Source of the DNA: JBDTMT01 sp033764095
GTDB taxonomy: Bacteria; Desulfobacterota; Binatia; HRBIN30; CADEER01
Assembly: GCA_033764095.1 (NCBI GenBank)
Contig: JANRJF010000456.1
Span: forward strand, 1-33,354
Length of the DNA: 33,354 nucleotides
Direction: 5' to 3'
The translations under genes were made by a program, and so were the position numbers. Shown here in pieces: positions 25,622 through 33,354 of this stretch. Each line of letters begins with the position of its first letter. The first letter of the stretch is position 1. The notes beneath the pieces were generated by a model, which saw only the letters and a program-made list of their open reading frames with translations, was not told where the DNA came from and did not search any database.

Positions 25622-28363
25622 CTACGCGGCGTGCAGTTGCTCGTCGAGGCCGCCGAGCACCGTGGCGATCTCCGACAGGTCGGCGTCGAGATCCGCCCAG
25701 ACGGTCGGGGCGTCGGCGAGGTTGCCGTCGTGCCCGATGGATTCGAGGCGCGCGGCGCGGCGCACCGCGCGCGCGGCACCGAAGTTGGCGAGCGACCCCT
25801 TGAGGCTGTGCGCGCACTGCGAGAGCACCGGCCCGTCGCCGCGCTCGATGGCGGCGCCGATGTCGGTACGCCGCTGCGGCAGCGCGTCGAGGAAGCGGCG
25901 CACCAGACGCTGCAGCAGCTCCAGGTCGCCGTCCATCAGTTGCAGGCAGAAGTCCGGATCGACCACGTCGCGCGGGGCGCGGCGGGCCGCGGCGAGCAGC
26001 GGCGGCGGCGGCGCGGCGACCCGGTTGAGGATCGGCAGCAGCTCCTCGGCGCGCAGCGGTTTGGAGAGATACCCGTCCATCCCCGCCGCCAGGCAGTGCT
26101 CGACGCTGCCGACGAGGGCGCGCGCCGTCAGCGCGATGATCGGCACGCGGCCGTGCCCGTACTGGGTCTCCCGGCGACGGATGGCGGCGGTGGCGGCAAG
26201 CCCATCCATCTCCGGCATCTGCACGTCCATGAGCACCAGGTCGAACGGCGCGGTGGCACAGGCCTGCACGGCGGCGCGCCCGTCGCTGACCAGGGTGACG
26301 CGGTGGCCACGGCGCACCAGCAGTGCCTGCATGAGCTCGCGACTGCCGGGGTCGTCCTCGGCGACCAGGACGCGCAGTCCGCTGCCGACCGCGACGCTCG
26401 GCGGCGCGGACGCCGCGACCATCGGCTGCCGTTCGGACATGACGTCGCACAGCTCGCGCGGCCCGAACGGCTGCAGCAGCGTCGGAACGCCGAGGCGCTG
26501 CCCCTGCGTCAGTCCCTCGCGATCGCTGACCGCGGCGGTGAGCACCAGGTGCGGCGCACCGGCGCCGGCGCGGACGAAATCGGCCAATGCCCAGTCGCGC
26601 GCCGCCGCCATGCGCGCCCCGAGCAGCACCAGGCGGAACGGGTCGCGCAGGTGGCGCGCCGCTTCCAGTGCCCCGATCACGGCCTCGGCGTCGGCGGCGG
26701 TATCGACGCGCAGGCCCCAGCACGCCAGCTGCTCACACACGATCTCGCGGCCGGTGGCGGTGTCGGTGGCGATCAGCACGCGCTGGCCGTGCAGATCGGG
26801 CGGTGCGACCGGCGGCGCCGAGTCCAGGCCGCCCACGTCGACGGTGAAATGGAAGCGGCTGCCGGCGCCGACGCGACTCTCCAGCCAGAGCCGGCCGTTC
26901 ATCATCGCCACCAGCCGGCGGCAGATGCTGAGGCCCAGTCCGGTCCCGCCGTAGGAGCGGGTAATCGACCCGTCCGCCTGCTCGAAGGCGTTGAACACCG
27001 CGGCCTGTTTGTCCGCGGCGATGCCGATGCCGGTGTCGCGCACCAGCACGTGCAACTGCGAGCGCCCGGTGCCCGGCGCGCCGAGCAGCGTCACGTCGAC
27101 CACCACCTCGCCGGTGGCGGTGAACTTGATCGCGTTGCTGACCAGGTTGACCAGCACCTGCGACAGCCGCCCGGCGTCGCCGCACACCGTCTCGGGGACG
27201 TCCGGCGCGACCCGCAGATGCAGCGCCAGCCCCTTGCTGTGCGCCGCGCCGGCGTGCGCCTTCAGCACGCCGCCGAAGGTGGCGCGCAGGTCGAACTCCA
27301 CCGGCGACAGCTCCAGCTTGCCGGCCTCGATCTTGGAGAGGTCGAGGATGTCGTTGATCAGCGCCAGCAGCGAGCCGGCCGACGCCTTGACCACGTCCAG
27401 GTAGCGGCGCTGCTCGGCGCTCAACGCCGTCTCCAGCGCCAGCTCGGTCATGCCGATCACCGTGTTGATCGGCGTGCGGATCTCGTGGCTCATGTTGGCG
27501 ACGAACTCGCTCTTCGCGTGATTGGCGGCCTCGGCGGCGCGCGTCGCGTTCTGCAGCGCCTCCTCCCAGTGTTTGCGCTCGGTGTCGTCGCGGCAGACGA
27601 TGACGCCGCCGCGCAGCCCGCCGGCGGCGTCGCGCAGCGGCCGGGCGTTGGCGCGCAACCACTTGCCCTCCGGCGAGTCGTCGCTGCGCACGAACAGCTC
27701 GACGTCGTCGACGCTCTCACCGCGAATGGCGCGGCGGATGGGCAGCGCCTCCTCCGACACCGGGGTGGTCTGATCGAACGCGAAGGCGGGGTTGCGGCTG
27801 ATGCCGCTGGCCAGCGTGTCCTGCGCCTGCACGTTGAACATGCGCTGCGCGGTCGGGTTGATCACCAGCAGGCGGTCCTCGGTGTCGGCCGCGACCACCG
27901 CGTCGCCCATGCTGTCGAGCACCGACTGCAACAGGTTGGTCTGCTCGACCAGCATGCGCTCGGCGCGGCGCACCTGTAGCGCGTAGCGGATGGCCCGCTC
28001 GAGCAGCGTCGGGTCGAGGTCGGTCTTGACCAGGTAGTTGGCGGCGCCGGCCTGCATCGCCTGCAGGTCGATGCCGCGATCGCCCCGTTCGGCCAGCACG
28101 ATGACCGGCATCCCGGAGCCGGCCCGCCGCGCCTCGCGCAGCAACGCGATGCCGTCGTGCGCGCCGAGGCGGTCGTCGAGCAGGCAGACGTCGTGCTGGC
28201 CGGCGGCCAGCGCCGCGCAACCGGCGGCGTAGGTCGGCCGCCAGTCGATCTCGAAGCACGTATCGCCGACCGCGTCGAGCAGCGCGCGGGTCAGCAGGTA
28301 GTCGGCTTCGTCATCGGCGACCAGCAGGACACGGATGGGAGTGGCGACACGCACGGGGGGCAT
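25622..28363 (-). CDS. Six-domain phosphorelay kinase REC-PAS-HisKA-HATPase-psREC-REC-HPt
   Basis: A 913-aa soluble protein. REC 1 (10-128) keeps the ADDE pocket, Asp63 in LLDDRLG and Lys113. PAS spans 144-262. HisKA has His293 in NMSHEIRTP; HATPase has Asn410, DTGIGI (443-448) and GGTGLGL (472-478). Residues 527-643 are a second receiver fold whose phospho-acceptor is replaced (VLLGARM, Gly582) and whose Lys is Gln631. REC 3 (663-780) is intact with Asp713 in VLMDVQMP and Lys768. The C-terminal HPt (about 800-905) has His852 in AHSLKGS. This is the only HPt in the window, so it could be a hub for the neighbouring hybrid kinases. The ATG at 28363 is chosen because CAGGAG stands 8 nt upstream and the receiver fold begins at residue 10. 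It converges with the exported unknown gene. Confidence 0.88.
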   Translation of the reverse strand: MPPVRVATPIRVLLVADDEADYLLTRALLDAVGDTCFEIDWRPTYAAGCAALAAGQHDVCLLDDRLGAHDGIALLREARRAGSGMPVIVLAERGDRGIDLQAMQAGAANYLVKTDLDPTLLERAIRYALQVRRAERMLVEQTNLLQSVLDSMGDAVVAADTEDRLLVINPTAQRMFNVQAQDTLASGISRNPAFAFDQTTPVSEEALPIRRAIRGESVDDVELFVRSDDSPEGKWLRANARPLRDAAGGLRGGVIVCRDDTERKHWEEALQNATRAAEAANHAKSEFVANMSHEIRTPINTVIGMTELALETALSAEQRRYLDVVKASAGSLLALINDILDLSKIEAGKLELSPVEFDLRATFGGVLKAHAGAAHSKGLALHLRVAPDVPETVCGDAGRLSQVLVNLVSNAIKFTATGEVVVDVTLLGAPGTGRSQLHVLVRDTGIGIAADKQAAVFNAFEQADGSITRSYGGTGLGLSICRRLVAMMNGRLWLESRVGAGSRFHFTVDVGGLDSAPPVAPPDLHGQRVLIATDTATGREIVCEQLACWGLRVDTAADAEAVIGALEAARHLRDPFRLVLLGARMAAARDWALADFVRAGAGAPHLVLTAAVSDREGLTQGQRLGVPTLLQPFGPRELCDVMSERQPMVAASAPPSVAVGSGLRVLVAEDDPGSRELMQALLVRRGHRVTLVSDGRAAVQACATAPFDLVLMDVQMPEMDGLAATAAIRRRETQYGHGRVPIIALTARALVGSVEHCLAAGMDGYLSKPLRAEELLPILNRVAAPPPPLLAAARRAPRDVVDPDFCLQLMDGDLELLQRLVRRFLDALPQRRTDIGAAIERGDGPVLSQCAHSLKGSLANFGAARAVRRAARLESIGHDGNLADAPTVWADLDADLSEIATVLGGLDEQLHAA

Positions 28364-28800
28364 CGAGACTGCTCCTGGAGGGTGTGCCCTGCCCGGGACA
28401 CCCGAAGTGTCGTGCGCCGACCCCGTCCGGCGGCACGTGGATTGTGACACGGTCCATGCCACGACGCCTCAGCAGCCGACATGCCATGCCCAACCCCACG
28501 CAATTCCCCGTGCCAGCCTCAGGGATTTCCGCCGCTCCGCGCGCTGTCAGATTGGCGGATTCCGGGCTCTCATTGCTGCCACAACGCGCGATGCCGGAGC
28601 GCCTGCCATGCGCGGCGGCGAGGCACCTGACGTTCCCCGGCTGCGCGGGGGGAAGGAAGGATCAAGGTAGACTATGTGCCACAGGGCTTGCTGGGTTCGG
28701 TCCCTTCCCCCGCGCCGCGGCGGACGGTCAGGATGGGGGAGCCCGAACCGAATTCCTGGGCGAAGCCGGGGGGCTGATCGCGAGGCGGGAAAGCGGCGGC
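28364..28800. other. 437-bp intergenic region upstream of the phosphorelay kinase
   Basis: It lies between the end of miaB (28801) and the start of the kinase (28363), both on the minus strand. It contains an imperfect GC hairpin (28694-28749) and slightly lower GC than its surroundings near 28430-28580. A plus-strand open frame (28335-28670) has composition unlike a real protein. No RNA gene or riboswitch was recognised. The kinase promoter must lie here but no convincing -35/-10 pair was found. Confidence 0.5.
28694..28749. terminator. Imperfect inverted repeat downstream of miaB
   Basis: GGTTCGG (28694-28700) pairs with CCGAACC (28743-28749), and inner CCCCC (28707-28711) with GGGGG (28735-28739). 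It lies about 50-110 bp beyond the miaB stop in the minus direction. The left arm shares CCCTTCCCCCGCGC with the hairpin at 7596-7622. No T-run. A transcript-end hairpin or dispersed repeat is plausible. Confidence 0.35.
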
Positions 28801-30069
<1,269 letters not shown>

Positions 30070-30079
30070 GCGACCGCGA

Positions 30080-30109
30080 GCTATACCCCAGCCGCCGGGG
30101 ACTTGACAG
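30080..30109 (-). promoter_or_regulatory. Candidate miaB promoter with very short leader
   Basis: On the minus strand CTGTCA (30109-30104, four of six -35 bases) is followed after 18 bp by TATAGC (30085-30080, four of six -10 bases). Only 10 bp separate the -10 from the ATG, which would give a nearly leaderless mRNA and fits the missing Shine-Dalgarno. The same bases contain TTGACA on the plus strand (30103-30108), a possible -35 for the divergent gene. Confidence 0.3.
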
Positions 30110-30128
30110 CCTACGGGCCAAAGCTCTT

Positions 30129-30212
30129 CAACGCAGAGACGCGGAGACGCAGAGAGCACGGAGAAGAGACGTTTTTTCTCTGCGCCCTCCGCGACTCCGC
30201 GTCTCTGCGTTG
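30129..30212. repeat. Long inverted repeat, copy 2 (CGCAGAGA arms)
   Basis: Left arm 30129-30165 and right arm 30176-30212 pair at 32 of 37 positions, the outer 18 perfectly, across a 10-nt loop that contains the start of a T-run. The left arm is an 8-nt periodic array (ACGCAGAG, ACGCGGAG, ACGCAGAG). It lies between divergent miaB and the binding-protein gene and ends six bases before the latter's ATG. Confidence 0.88.
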
Positions 30213-30218
30213 AAATCG

Positions 30219-31136
30219 ATGGCTGAACGCATTGCCTGCCTGCTGCCGAGTGCAACCGAGATCGTCTGCGCCCTCGGCCTCGGCGCGCGCATCGTCGGCG
30301 TCTCGCACGAGTGCGACTTCCCGGCCGAGGTGGTCGGGCGGCCGGTGCTGACCGAGCCCAAGCTCGACCCGCGCGGCAGCTCGGCGGCGATCGACGCGCA
30401 GGTGCGGCGCCTGGTAGCGGACGGGCTGAGCGTCTACCGCATCCGCGAGGCCGAATTGCGCGCGGCGGCGCCCGATCTGATCGTCACCCAGCAGCAGTGC
30501 GAGGTGTGCGCGGTGTCGTACGCCGAGGTCGAGGCGGCGGCGCGCGCGTGGCTCGAGGCGCCGGCGGCGATCGTCTCGCTGCAGCCGAACCGGCTCGACG
30601 AGGTGCTCGACGACTTTGTCCGCGTCGCCGACGCGGCCGGCGTCCCGCAGGCCGGCGCACGGCTGGTCGCCGACAGCCGCGCCCGCCTCGACCGACTGCG
30701 CGCGCGCCTGGCGCCGGCGCGCAGCCGACCGCGCGTCGCCTGCATCGAGTGGCTCGACCCGTTGATGGTCGCCGGCAATTGGGTGCCCGAGCTGGTCGCG
30801 CTCGCCGGCGGCACCTACGACCTGGTCGCCGCCGGTGCGCACAGCCCGGCGCTCGACTGGGATGCGCTGGTGGCCGCGCAACCCGACGTGGTGATCGTCA
30901 TGCCGTGCGGCTTTCCGCTCGCGCAGACGCGCCCCGAGCTGCCAGCGCTCACCGCGCGCCCCGAATGGCAGGCGCTGCCGGCAGTGCGCAACGGCCGCGC
31001 CTACGCGGTCGACGGCAATGCCTATCTCAACCGCCCCGGCCCGCGCCTGGTCGACAGCGCCGAGCTGCTCGCCGGCCTGATCCAACCCGGCTTCTGCGCC
31101 ACGCTGCTGCCGGCGGGCGCGTGGGAGAGGATTTGA
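30219..31136 (+). CDS. BtuF-like (cobalamin-type) periplasmic-binding-fold protein lacking a signal peptide
   Basis: A 305-aa protein with the class III substrate-binding fold seen in BtuF and siderophore-binding proteins. It has LLPSATEIVCALG (8-20), IVGVSHECDFP (25-35), TQQQCEVCAVS (90-100, two Cys), VACIEWLDPLMVAGNWVPEL and YAVDGNAYLNRPGPRL. The family is usually annotated as cobalamin- or metal-complex-binding. There is no signal peptide or lipobox before the first strand, and no permease or ATPase gene nearby, so a cytosolic binding or delivery role is possible. The ATG at 30219 is preferred to a TTG at 30210, which lies inside the repeat. The stop is four bases before the third inverted repeat. 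No B12 riboswitch was recognised upstream. Confidence 0.8.
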   Translation: MAERIACLLPSATEIVCALGLGARIVGVSHECDFPAEVVGRPVLTEPKLDPRGSSAAIDAQVRRLVADGLSVYRIREAELRAAAPDLIVTQQQCEVCAVSYAEVEAAARAWLEAPAAIVSLQPNRLDEVLDDFVRVADAAGVPQAGARLVADSRARLDRLRARLAPARSRPRVACIEWLDPLMVAGNWVPELVALAGGTYDLVAAGAHSPALDWDALVAAQPDVVIVMPCGFPLAQTRPELPALTARPEWQALPAVRNGRAYAVDGNAYLNRPGPRLVDSAELLAGLIQPGFCATLLPAGAWERI

Positions 31137-31140
31137 ACAT

Positions 31141-31222
31141 CTTCACCACAGAGACACAGAGGCACGGAGAAGAGCCTCACCGAGATCATTCATCTCCGTG
31201 TCTCTGTGCCTCTGTGGTGAAG
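31141..31222. repeat. Long inverted repeat, copy 3 (CACAGAGA arms)
   Basis: Left arm 31141-31172 and right arm 31191-31222 pair at 29 of 32 positions around an 18-nt loop. Units are ACCACAGAG, ACACAGAGG and CACGGAG. It fills nearly all of the 97-bp gap between the binding-protein stop and the CoA-transferase ATG. The Shine-Dalgarno-like AGAGGAAA begins directly after the right arm. Confidence 0.88.
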
Positions 31223-31233
31223 AGAGGAAACTG

Positions 31234-32436
31234 ATGCCTGGTCCGCTCGAAGGGATTCGCGTCGTCGAGCTCGGCTTCTGGGTCGCCGGACCGGCGACGG
31301 CTGGCATGCTCGCCGATTGGGGCGCCGAGGTCGTCAAGCTGGAGCCGCCGACCGGCGATCCGATGCGCGGCCTCTTCACCCACGCCGCCGGCATCGACGT
31401 GCCGATCAATCCGCCGTTCGAGCTCGACAACCGCGGCAAGCGCAGCCTGGTGCTCGACCTGCACCGCGACGACGGGCGCGCCGCCGCGCACGCGTTGCTG
31501 GCGCGCGCCGACGTGTTCGTCAGCAATCTGCGCACGCCGGCGCTGGCGGCGGTGGGGCTCGACTTCCCGACGCTGCACGCCCTCAATCCGCGCCTGGTCT
31601 ACTGTCATCTCACCGGCTACGGCACCGCCGGCCCGGATCGCGATCGGCCGGCCTACGACGTCGGCGCCTGGTGGGCGCGCGCCGGCGTGGCGATGGCGCT
31701 GACGCCGAAGGGCGGCGAGCCGCCGCAGCAGCGCGGCGGCATGGGCGACCACACCACGGCGATCACCGCGGTGAGCGCCATCTGCGCCGCGCTGCTGGCG
31801 CGCGAGCGCGGCGGCGCCGGCCAGTTGGTGTCGACCTCGCTGCTGCGCACCGGCGTCTACATCCTCGGCTGGGACGTCAACACGCGCCTGCGCCTCGGGC
31901 GCGTCGAGTCGCCGTACGATCGCCACCACATCCCCAACCCGCTGGTCAACTGCTACCGCGCCGGCGACGACAGGTGGTTCTGGCTGCTCGGCCTGCAGGC
32001 CGACCGACACTGGCCCGACCTGGTGCGCGCGCTCGGACGGCCGGAGCTGCTCGACGATCCGCGCTTCAGGGACATCCGCGTGCGCCGCGAGCACGCCGAG
32101 GCCTGCGTCGCGACGCTCGACGCCATCTTCGCGACGCGACCGATGGCGCAGTGGTGTGCCGCGTTCGACGCCGCCGGCATGTGGTGGGCACCGGTGCAGA
32201 CCGTCGGCGAGATGCTCGACGATCCGCAGGCGCGCGCCAGCGGCGCCATCACCCGCGGCGCTGTCGCCGAGGGCGAGGCGGAAATGGTCGCCAGCCCGGC
32301 CGAGTTCTTCGGCACACCCGGCGGCACCGCCGGCATGGCGCCGGAGCTCGGCCAGCACACCGAAGAGGTGTTGCTGGAGCTCGGTTACGACTGGGAGCAG
32401 ATCGGCCGGCTGCGCGAGAACGGAACGCTCGGCTGA
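31234..32436 (+). CDS. CaiB/BaiF-type (family III) CoA-transferase
   Basis: A 400-aa member of the formyl-CoA transferase/CaiB family, which moves CoA between carboxylic acids. Marks are GIRVVELG (7-14), PATAGMLADWGAEVVKLEPP (20-39), NRGKRSLVLDL (67-77), VSNLR (97-101), TGYGTAGP (127-134) and the predicted acyl-anhydride-forming Asp172 in GGMGDHTTA. Length is normal. The ATG at 31234 is chosen because AGAGGAAA stands just upstream and the first strand begins at once; the longer frame runs into the inverted repeat. Substrate is unknown. The acyl-CoA dehydrogenase and SDR 20 kb away suggest a carboxylic-acid or isoprenoid-degrading lifestyle but are not linked. It converges with a kinase 39 bp downstream. 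Confidence 0.9.
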   Translation: MPGPLEGIRVVELGFWVAGPATAGMLADWGAEVVKLEPPTGDPMRGLFTHAAGIDVPINPPFELDNRGKRSLVLDLHRDDGRAAAHALLARADVFVSNLRTPALAAVGLDFPTLHALNPRLVYCHLTGYGTAGPDRDRPAYDVGAWWARAGVAMALTPKGGEPPQQRGGMGDHTTAITAVSAICAALLARERGGAGQLVSTSLLRTGVYILGWDVNTRLRLGRVESPYDRHHIPNPLVNCYRAGDDRWFWLLGLQADRHWPDLVRALGRPELLDDPRFRDIRVRREHAEACVATLDAIFATRPMAQWCAAFDAAGMWWAPVQTVGEMLDDPQARASGAITRGAVAEGEAEMVASPAEFFGTPGGTAGMAPELGQHTEEVLLELGYDWEQIGRLRENGTLG

Positions 32437-32475
32437 GCGCGCCGACCATGGCGGGCGGCGACGCCCGCCGCCGCG

Positions 32476-33354
32476 TCAGGCCGGCAGGGTGAAGTAGAAG
32501 GTCGCGCCCTCGTCGACCGCGGCGTCGGCCCAGACGCGGCCGCCGTGGCGATGGACGATGCGCGCCACGGTGGCGAGGCCGATGCCGGAGCCGGGAAACT
32601 CGTCGACCGTGTGCAGGCGCTGGAAGGCGCCGAACAGCTTGTCGGCGTAGGCCATGTCGAAACCGGCGCCGTCGTCGCGCACGAAGTAGGCGGTGCCGGT
32701 ATCCGGGTGCACGGCGCCGACCTCGATATGCGCCCGCTGGCGGTGCGCGGTGTATTTCCAGGCGTTGCCGAGCAGGTTGTCGAACAGCACGCGCAGCAGC
32801 CCGGCGTCGCCGCGCGCCAGCAGGCCCGGCGCGATGAGCAGCGAGACGTGGCGCTCCGGATTGGCGCGGCGCAGTCCGGCGGCAACCTCGTTGGCCAGCG
32901 CGCTGAGGTCCACCGCGCTGATGTGCATCTCGCTGCGCGTCAGGCGCGACAGGCTGAGCAGCCCGTCGATCAGCTCACCCATGCGGTGCGTCGCGTCGCG
33001 CACGCGCTGCAGATGGTGGCGGTGGTCGGCGGCCAGCGTCGGCCACAGGTCCTCCAGCAGCGCCTGGCTGAACCCGTCGATGGCGCGCAGCGGCGCGCGC
33101 AGATCGTGCGAGACGGAGTAGCTGAACGCCTCCAGTTCGCGGTTGGCCACCTCGAGCTGAATGGTGCGCTCGGTGACGTCGCGCACCCGCTGTGCCAGCT
33201 CGGCGTTGAGCCGCCGCACCGCCTCCTCGCTGTCGCGCAGCGCCTGCTCGGTGCGCTTGCGCTCGCTGATGTCCTCGACCACCGAGATGAAGTAGCGCGG
33301 CGCGCCGTCGCGCTCGCGCACCAGCGAGACGGTCAGGTTGACCCAGATGACCGA
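32476..33354 (-). CDS. PAS sensor histidine kinase, 3' part (5' end outside window)
   Basis: 292 codons plus stop are present and the frame stays open to the window edge. The visible N-terminal residues (VIWVNLTVSLVRERDG, RYFISVVEDISERK) are the end of a PAS/PAC domain, so at least one PAS precedes. A coiled coil, HisKA with SVSHDLRAP, and HATPase with NLLGNAWKYT, DDGAGFD and GSGIGL follow. The protein ends at TFYFTLPA without a receiver. It is the third kinase in the window of the SVSHDLRAP type; the kinases at 2266-3837 and 21934-23466 are the others, and the HATPase boxes are closely alike. The true start cannot be given. No output regulator is adjacent. Confidence 0.88.
   Translation of the reverse strand, partial: SVIWVNLTVSLVRERDGAPRYFISVVEDISERKRTEQALRDSEEAVRRLNAELAQRVRDVTERTIQLEVANRELEAFSYSVSHDLRAPLRAIDGFSQALLEDLWPTLAADHRHHLQRVRDATHRMGELIDGLLSLSRLTRSEMHISAVDLSALANEVAAGLRRANPERHVSLLIAPGLLARGDAGLLRVLFDNLLGNAWKYTAHRQRAHIEVGAVHPDTGTAYFVRDDGAGFDMAYADKLFGAFQRLHTVDEFPGSGIGLATVARIVHRHGGRVWADAAVDEGATFYFTLPA

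Noticed and set aside
28500..28515. Sigma54-like promoter on the minus strand (TGGCAC ... TTGC) upstream of the phosphorelay kinase
   Set aside because: The spacer between TGGCAC and TTGC is six bases; the strict sigma54 spacing needs five, so the -24/-12 geometry is off by one.
28335..28670. Plus-strand 111-codon open frame in the region upstream of the phosphorelay kinase
   Set aside because: Composition is unlike a folded protein, it overlaps the start of the kinase, and no ribosome-binding site or domain is seen.
30103..30131. Plus-strand TTGACA as a promoter for the binding protein
   Set aside because: No acceptable -10 lies 16-18 bp downstream, where the repeat arm begins. It is noted only as overlap with the miaB promoter candidate.
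30210..30218. TTG start for the binding protein inside the repeat
   Set aside because: It adds only three residues, overlaps the repeat arm, and an ATG stands at 30219.
30070..30255. N-terminal extension of miaB through the inverted repeat
   Set aside because: MiaB family members begin close to the first cluster cysteine, and the extension is translated repeat sequence.
30129..31222. CRISPR-like or insertion-sequence interpretation of the repeats
   Set aside because: The copies are hairpins, not direct repeats with regular spacers. No cas or transposase gene and no target-site duplication were visible.

Overview
The window is very GC-rich bacterial chromosomal DNA with GC-ending codons throughout. 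No rRNA, tRNA, CRISPR array, transposase or phage gene was seen. Acyl-CoA dehydrogenase, short-chain reductase and type III CoA-transferase genes, many PAS histidine kinases and exported proteins with Thr/Pro/Ala linkers fit a free-living soil or aquatic bacterium. Candidate lineages include Binatota/Desulfobacterota-like, Myxococcota-like or Acidobacteria-like groups. This placement is an inference from gene content only; no marker phylogeny was possible.

Layout. 74-2315 (+): a ketopantoate reductase, a JAMM metallopeptidase and an alpha/beta hydrolase. 2266-5904 (-): a PAS histidine kinase downstream of a TMTC-like membrane TPR protein. 6027-7595 (+): an APC amino-acid permease, ending in a strong hairpin. 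7633-12335 (-): a lipoprotein carrying two different esterase-type hydrolase domains, then a divergent SDR and an acyl-CoA dehydrogenase. 12392-23466 (-): five sensor kinases in a row, four of them hybrids. 23850-25601 (+): an exported protein of no recognised family. 25622-28363 (-): a six-domain kinase with the window's only HPt domain. 28801-30069 (-): miaB. 30219-32436 (+): a cobalamin-type binding protein and a CoA-transferase. 32476-33354 (-): the 3' part of another PAS kinase that runs off the window.

The striking theme is signalling. Eight histidine kinases lie in about 31 kb, yet no response regulator with a DNA-binding or enzymatic output is present. Four hybrid kinases end in a receiver, and a single protein offers an HPt domain. 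The simplest inference is a multi-kinase phosphorelay whose output lies elsewhere. Two receiver domains have lost their phosphorylation residues. Three kinases overlap or nearly abut, and continue at short spacing into the acyl-CoA dehydrogenase and SDR genes, so sensing and fatty-acyl or isoprenoid-type catabolism may be co-transcribed.

The second theme is a dispersed family of long inverted repeats (1010-1106, 30129-30212, 31141-31222). Their arms are built from a short CRCAGAG-like unit. One copy supplies the last nine codons and the stop of the ketopantoate reductase. All three end a few bases before the start of a plus-strand gene.
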